64,000 nt of DNA from Myrmaecium sp. VS I D KN 1 (Eukaryota > Ascomycota > Dothideomycetes > Valsariales > Valsariaceae): positions 1,116,001-1,180,000 of the forward strand of contig JADQAV010000009.1 in NCBI GenBank assembly GCA_019775845.1. The letters are read 5' to 3'. Positions within the stretch are counted from its first letter, which is position 1, and every line of letters begins with the position of its first letter. Both the position numbers and the translations under genes were made by a program. The notes beneath the pieces are model-generated. The model worked only from the letters and a program-made list of their open reading frames with translations. It did no database searches and was not told the origin of the DNA. Shown here piece by piece: positions 57,999-64,000 of the stretch.

Positions 57999-58981
57999 AG
58001 TACATGCATGTAGTGATTCGCTTCTTTGAGAGAAGAATCCATGGATTTGTTGTGACGTGAAGCGGGGCCTTCCTCTCAAAGCATTGACGTTGTTCGAGGC
58101 GCTTGTTGGGGATTTCATGCATAATGCAAAGAAAGAAGAATGTGTATAAAATCTATTGTCATGGTATCGGTATAGTTGCACAACAGGAACAAGAAGAGGA
58201 GAAGAGGAAACAAGAAGACATGCCGCTTCCACCTCCCCCCAAGCCAAGCCCGCTATTTCTTTCGTTCGTGCCACAAAATGGCGAACATCTTCTCTTCCTG
58301 ACCTTCTCATCCTTGTCCTCATCCTGATGGAGATGGGGTCAGACCAGGCGGGGAAAGCTGTCCAAAATTCCCCACATCCTACCACTCGAATTGAGAGAGA
58401 GACAAAAGCAAGAGAGCTAGCAAACCTCACATAGAGGGACTGAGCTGGCAACGGCCGGGAGGACGACCAGACTGGTTTGCGGCGACCGATTTTTCTCCTC
58501 ACTCCTACCATAGCAAGAACGCCACGATGACAAAAACGCCGTGCCCAAAACCAAAACCCTTCTCCCCCTGTTTTCACAGAGAGGAAACAGTTGTAATGCG
58601 ATGCCATAAGATATGTGCATGGTGAATGAAAAGAAGAGGAAAAAATACAAGAACAGGTAAAACTGGACAGGAAGAGGGAGATGGAAATGGAATGGCATAT
58701 GCGCATCAAAGAAGGCAACGGTGGGCAAAAGGAGACCTGACAAGGCCTGCTTTTCCCCCCACGGATGAACAGTGGTGGAACAGGACCCTATGAAACCATC
58801 CACACGAGGGCAGCGCAGGTGAGGTAGATGCTAAGACGCACGGAGTCTCTCTCTCTCTCTCTCTGGGTGTGTGTGTGTATGTGTATGTGTGCGCCCAGCA
58901 ATCATTGCGTTGCGAAGGGCGACAAGAATTTGAAGGCGGTGCAAAGTAGACTATTTCCTGGAAACCATGGAAAGAAATCTC
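57999..58981. other. Shared 3' region of convergent CCT1 and the Rho GEF gene
   Basis: This 983-bp purine- and pyrimidine-run-rich stretch contains the CT/GT microsatellite listed separately. Small frames have no recognisable product. Confidence 0.55.
58846..58890. repeat. Compound CT/GT microsatellite
   Basis: About nine CT dinucleotides are followed by a GT/GTAT run (TCTCTCT..., then GGGTGTGTGTGT and TATGTGTATGTG). It lies in the 3' intergenic region and is a likely length-variable marker. Confidence 0.85.
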
Positions 58982-61900
58982 TCACTCTCCCCTCAGCTGC
59001 GCTTTCAAACCGATGTTCTCTCGCTTCAGCCGGGCGTTCTCCTTCCGAAGCCGGGCCGCATCCTCGAGGGCCTCATCCAGCTTGCGCGCCATCTCTTCAT
59101 GGGCCTTGCCCGCTCGGACGCTCTGGAAGATCTTCTCGAGCTCGTTGTTGAAGCTGGCATAGAGCAGATCGTTTTCCGCGCTCGTCTGCTTGTAGAGCTC
59201 TTCCAGCTTTTTGAAGCGCGACTCCGACACTTGCAGGGAGCTTTTCACGTCGTTCGCGATGGCGGTTTGCTTGGCGTTGATGTCCGCGAATATGGACTCC
59301 TGCTTCTCTTTCAACTCCTTGACCTTCAGGGACAAACCGAGGACGTCTGATTGCATGCTAGTGCTGCCGCCTGTTGCTATGACACTGTGAGAGCGAGTCG
59401 GGCGGGCTGGGGAGTCTCCGATTCCAGTCAATTCCGTGCTGATCTTGTCGAGTTCCGCTTGCAATGCCGAGGAAGCACCCTGAATCGCTTTCTGGTCGAT
59501 CTGTAATCGCTCTCGGAGCTTCTGCGGAGACTGCATACGAAGCTTTCGTGTCGGTGATGTTGAACCTTTGGTGGGTGAAGGAGGTATCTTAGGAATATTG
59601 CCAGCAGTGGGACGGTCTGACAGGGCAGAAGAGAGGTTTGCAGTGGGCCTCAAGGAAGGAATGCTCGATATCGTGTCACCACGGCGCCTTGGCGTACTGT
59701 AACCAGTGATAGTAATATCGTCCGGGCGTTTGATCGTGGGAACCCTTGTCAGAGACTGAGTGTGCCGATGTCCACCTGTTGGTGTCGGAGCTGGTGAGTT
59801 CTCTTTTCTGCTTGGTGTACCGAAACGGCCATTTGGCGTGGGGATGCCGGACTGTTTGGAAGGAGACAGATTCTGTGGAGAGACACTGTCTTGTTTCTCA
59901 GCGCGCACGTGAGGCGTTTGTGGAGACCAGTGTGAGTCGCTCGGCTCCGGTGTCTGAACAGTCTTCAGATCGGACAAGGAACTACGGCGTTTCTTCCTTT
60001 TGGGCCCAGGCGATGCTGAGAACTCTCCGATCGTGTCAAGTTCAGAACCCAGGAAAGACTTGTTTTGAGTACCTAAGGGGTCTTCGAAGGAGAAGGCGCC
60101 CAGTACTGTGGGCCTTTCCCGCGAGATGGGACGTTTCGGCGAGGTCTGGCTGCCAACATCGGTTGACTTAGACCTAATCAATGACGCCTTGGATAGGCTT
60201 GCAGGCTGCCCATCGGCATTGCGATTTGTCTTGCTGAGAGTTCGCCAGACTGAGCCAACGGAAGAATGCTCGGACTTGCTGTTTTCTCGGGCAAGCGTGC
60301 TGAATCCAAAGCGTTTCTTTAGTGAAGATGCATTAGAGCTCAAGGAACCAGTGTTACTGATTTGCGACCTGGAGTCGGCGAGCATCGAATTTTGTGCCTC
60401 CGCGATCTGATTGTTATCGCTGAATAAATTGTCGAATTCCTGCACAAACCTGTCTAACAGGGAGACATATTCGTGGGAATTGCCCTCTGCGACTATCATT
60501 TCGGCAAACGACGCGGTCAATATACCTCGGTCGCTGTCGTTGCTCGTTCCGTCTAGAAGGTCTGTGAGTAACTTCACAATCTCCTTCAATGCACGTTGGT
60601 TCTGTGGGGCCATTTCATCAAAGGTTATCCGAAATTCCTCTTCGAAATCAGCCGGGAATAGCTTGTCAGACTGGCTCTGTATATAATCCAGCTTGGATTG
60701 TTCGATGACTGGTCCCATGGCATCCTTCCAGGCTACCCTTAGAAACTTTTCGAATGCGCAGAAGAGAATATCGATAGCAGATTGAGCAGCCGCCTGGTGG
60801 TTGGAAGGGTATTCGAGTAGGGAATTGTAGAGCTCATTGACGAGCAGTTCATCGGCTGAGCCTCGCGACATGAGAACCTTCCCGACGACGTTACCTTTGC
60901 GCGCATGGAGCGCAAGTATGTAAGTCCTGAAGGTCTCTTCCAGCTTCGCGAGCGCATTGTTTTCACTAAAGCCAACAGTACTCTTATCTCGAGACTGGGG
61001 CCTGGCGACGTCTAAGCTAGTGGCAGGTCGAGGGGGTAGTGGCAGCATGCGATGAGTCTCAAGCACCGAGTGAGGGGCGCGCTGCAAGGCTTTTCGAGGC
61101 GTGACAGTCTCCTTGGAGGAACCGGTGCCACCGAAAAAGCTCGACAACATCTTGACGGGCGACGCACTACGAGCGGATTTGTCATTTGCCGAGGACTCTT
61201 CCACGCCATCCAGTTTGAATTTGAGAGATTTAAGAATGTGCAGATTTCGAATCAGTAGTGTGCCAGTTATAGCTGGGTTGCGTATCTGATTTCGCATCTG
61301 GAGATAGTTGCTTACTGCAGTTGCGTTAGTAAGCGACAAGTAACAAGGTGAATGCTATAGCAAGGGGCTATTAAGCACAGGGAGCTCCTTATACAAACGA
61401 CCCACCAGAGAGACCGTGCAAAAAGGCACCATGTTCGCTGTAGTGTCTCTTGTAAGGGAGCAGAAGATTGGAGTTCACTTACGTCTTTTGCTCAGAACAG
61501 GAAGGAATTCTCCAGGCCGCAGATGATCGCGAGTTCCGTAGTCTCCTAAACCGTCGATCTCCAAACGCAAGAACCCATCTTCTCTTGGGCATAATGATAT
61601 GGCAGCTTCCACACCGCATTCGCCTGCTTTGATGACCCTCGAATTTTTCGAGGGGTCGATCACAATCCGGAAAGGCGCCGGTGCCCGGCATTCGTCTGGT
61701 GTCTCATCCACCGTCTTTTCCTCGAATATCGCGGAGAAAAGGCTTAACTCTCCCGTCACACTGCGGACCTCCCAAGTCGGACTCTCTCGCTCAGCTTCCG
61801 AAAATCGGCCTTCGACCCTAGCCTTAACAAACTCTTCCACCCATTTAGAGGCCTTTGCCTCGTAAGAACCAACAAGGTAGAATGTACGTAGTCCAGAGTT

Positions 61901-63733
61901 AGTAAAATTGGATCCAGCTGCAGCTGATTTGGCAGCATTGGTCAGAGATCCTCGTTGAGCCGATGCAACCTGTATTACCCTGTTTCGGTGTAGTTCAGTA
62001 AGTGAGATGTCGCTAAGTCTGAATGCTTGGTGATAGCCCAGGCCGGGAAATTTGAATGATGAATTCTGGACCTCGGAAACACTGGGGTTGTCAATCTCAG
62101 CAATGATTCCTCGCGATGACATAGCCGACTCGCCGATCTTTTGTACCATGACCATGTAGTCCGAGAAAAGAAGGAAAACATAAGACGCAAGATCAGGTCC
62201 TTGGGCGTTAGGATTGTAAGGTGGTGACAGTTCAAATACATCCATGGCAGATATTAGACGGCCTTGCGGTTTAAAGTCCTTTGGCCAGGACGGGATGAGC
62301 GTCTGGAGTCGTTCAGTAAGGTAATACTGATGAAGGGAGGTGCTATCTCGAGAGCATATCTCGCCAATGATGTCACGCGCTTTGAGCAGAGGTCGAACTG
62401 CAGGGTGCTTAACAGGGAGTTGCTTGATCATGTTGTCGATATACAAGTTATACCGTGGCAGACGCTGCACTGGCTCGATGAGCATGGCCATAAGCCGCTG
62501 CTCACCACCTGCATGCTCATTGACCCTGGAGGAGAAGCTCGATTGCGACTCCTTCATCCAAATCTTGATGAAATTAGCAAAGCCGGCGTGGGCCTGGATG
62601 TAATCGGGGTAACAATCGGCAAACTTTGGAAACCAATCCAGTAAGCATTTGGCAACAGCTAGCGAACCGGTGACATCTTTCTGAGCCTGCTCTCGCGTCA
62701 CTGGTATCATAAAGATGTCGTCCGCGGAACTCTGGATATCAGCCAGAGCCTCATCCTCCGTCTCTTCTATGACTTTTTTTAAATCCAGATAAAGGCCTGT
62801 GTTTAGCTCTAATATCATATCTAGGCTTGGTGGGAACAGGCTTTCAAGAGCTTGTTTGCCTGGACTTTTGCTGTCCATTCCTCGTTGCTCGGCACGCCTT
62901 CGAAACTGGGCCGCAGTGCTGTGAATCAACTCATCCATCTTGTTGACATAGCTCTCCTCCGTGTCAAATAGCTCGCATATCTCACGTCGCAAATTTTCCT
63001 TGTGCTGCCGGGTGAACCTAAGCGTCCGGTTGCTGGCATTAGGCTTGGACGGTGCACGTTTGAGCTTCGAGGTAGGCAGAAACGCGGGTTCTCCAAACAG
63101 TCTGACCACCGGAGCATACTCTCCAAAACGCTGGGTTGAGTATTCGTCTTGCAACTCCTCTAACAATGCCGATTCTCTGGGATGGTCCTTCAACACCTTC
63201 ATACTTCCCGGAGGCAGTACCACATCCAGATCGACCCAGGATAGAGATTGTTGAGCCAAGGCTTGCATAATGTCCTCGGATATCTCGGCGATATTTTCCA
63301 CCTTAAGCATCTGGCTTGCGATCCTTGCCGCATGCGCAGCGCTGAATAGCTTGGGCGCGGCGGGCAGCTTAGCCGCAGGTGCTTTCTGCTTGTTCCATGC
63401 ATTCCTTGCACTGCTAGGGAGCTCCGAAAAGTACTTGAATAGGCCAAAGGCCAACGCACGGCAAACTTCGTCTCCCTGCTCCTCACGCGGTAGGTTCAGA
63501 ACCGCCTCGTAGAGAGACGAACTCGGCGAGATTGTCAGCCGTGGAAATGAGACAAGCCCGGCTGGCGTGAAGATATGCAGTTGTACGCGGGACGTATTGG
63601 TACTGCTCGTTGCGGTCACCGACGGACCGTGGAAGATGAGGATTGGCGCATTGGACAGCAGGTCGTCCGTTGCATGAAACAACTCAAGCACATCCGGCGC
63701 CAGTTGCGGAGGCGTCGCGGTGACTACAACCAT
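58982..63733 (-). CDS. Large Rho guanine nucleotide exchange factor (DH-PH) with GAP-like and coiled-coil C-terminal parts
   Basis: Exons are 63733-61483 and 61314-58982, giving 1527 residues. The 168-bp intron has a GTAAGT donor, a perfect TACTAAC branch site and CTGCAG acceptor, and restores SKRLSNYLQMRNQI. Residues about 250-470 form a DH domain (EICELFDTEESYVNKMDELI; the hallmark AMLIEPVQRLPRYNLYIDNM), and about 480-650 look like the PH partner (VFLLFSDYMVMVQKIG). Residues about 870-1040 in exon 2 (ELYNSLLEYPSNHQ, NQRALKEIVKLLTDLLDG) have the helical look of a degenerate RhoGAP fold. A Ser/Pro-rich region with SPTKG/TPRR motifs and a C-terminal coiled coil (RLRKENARLKRENIGLKAQL) follow. 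It likely activates a Rho/Cdc42 GTPase for polarity or septation; the target is unknown. Confidence 0.88.
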
Positions 63734-64000
63734 TGTCGAAGGCCCGAGCCGCGTATGTAGCTCCCAAGCACCTTATCCGACCTATTCGAATGTGCCGTCC
63801 GCGGTTGGCTTCTCAGATGCGCTCCATGTGAGTTCGGTGGCTCGACCAACGGAAAGCGGTGTTCAATCCCGTAGAGCTACAAGTAAACAACGGCCGCCCC
63901 CGTTCGCGAACGCAGTTAATGTCGATGCGCGCCGATAACAGTGATGCGATTTTGGTGAGTGGATAGCTGCGGGGTCGGCGACGGATTTGCGCTCGGATGG
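63734..64000. promoter_or_regulatory. Promoter region of the Rho GEF gene, right end of window
   Basis: This 267-bp stretch upstream of the minus-strand start codon holds no recognisable gene. The window ends here. Confidence 0.45.

Overview
This window is a gene-dense stretch of a filamentous ascomycete (Pezizomycotina) nuclear genome. The evidence is: short spliceosomal introns (mostly 48-70 bp, GTRNGT donors, CTAAC-like branch sites, YAG acceptors) in 20 of 26 genes; gene families such as GH72 glucanosyltransferase, Anp1-type mannosyltransferase and an Arb1-type Argonaute chaperone; and the absence of bacterial-style operons. Gene content and intron style fit Eurotiomycetes or a close class, but I cannot fix the genus. 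I see no tRNA, rRNA, transposon, virus-like element or CRISPR array.

Layout. 1-10.8 kb: a four-TM membrane protein, TYW1 (wybutosine synthesis), DBP7 (60S biogenesis helicase) divergent from pantothenate synthetase, then a YUH1-type ubiquitin hydrolase. 11.5-22.3 kb: SAD1 (SUN protein) divergent from UDP-glucose 4-epimerase, an ARC1-like tRNA-binding cofactor, YPT6/Rab6, NOP53 and TOM20. 22.6-33.3 kb: EXO84, a nuclear-looking protein with two Myb-like repeats, exosome subunit MTR3, a cysteine-rich zinc-cluster-like protein and the ANP1 mannosyltransferase. 34.3-46.1 kb: the Sec7 Arf-GEF GEA1/2, a GPI-anchored GH72 glucanosyltransferase, a zeta-crystallin quinone reductase and a Hikeshi/Opi10 protein. 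46.9-63.7 kb: CLP1, inositol polyphosphate kinase ARG82, a fused La-motif/Arb1 protein, cytosolic prolyl-tRNA synthetase, CCT1 and a large Rho GEF.

These are mostly single-copy housekeeping genes acting in separate processes: RNA modification, processing and decay (TYW1, DBP7, NOP53, MTR3, CLP1, ARC1, ProRS), Golgi and exocytic traffic with wall building (YPT6, EXO84, GEA, ANP1, GH72, RhoGEF), and protein folding, import and turnover (CCT1, TOM20, Hikeshi, YUH1). Neighbours form divergent pairs with 0.3-1.2 kb shared promoters and convergent pairs with short shared 3' regions. There is no secondary-metabolite or other functional cluster. The largest gene-free stretches are 30.1-31.7 kb and 39.3-41.2 kb.

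The observation most worth follow-up is at 51.1-53.4 kb: one continuous reading frame joins a well-conserved La-type RNA-binding module to an Arb1 (Argonaute siRNA chaperone) domain. Others are a glucanosyltransferase whose start codon is followed directly by an intron, an ARC1-like protein with an 83-residue mitochondrial-type leader ahead of an internal ATG, a tandem domain duplication that kept its intron position, and a zinc-cluster-like motif with its halves in swapped order.

All exon limits below were read by eye from splice signals, frame continuity and family resemblance. No alignment or database search was run.
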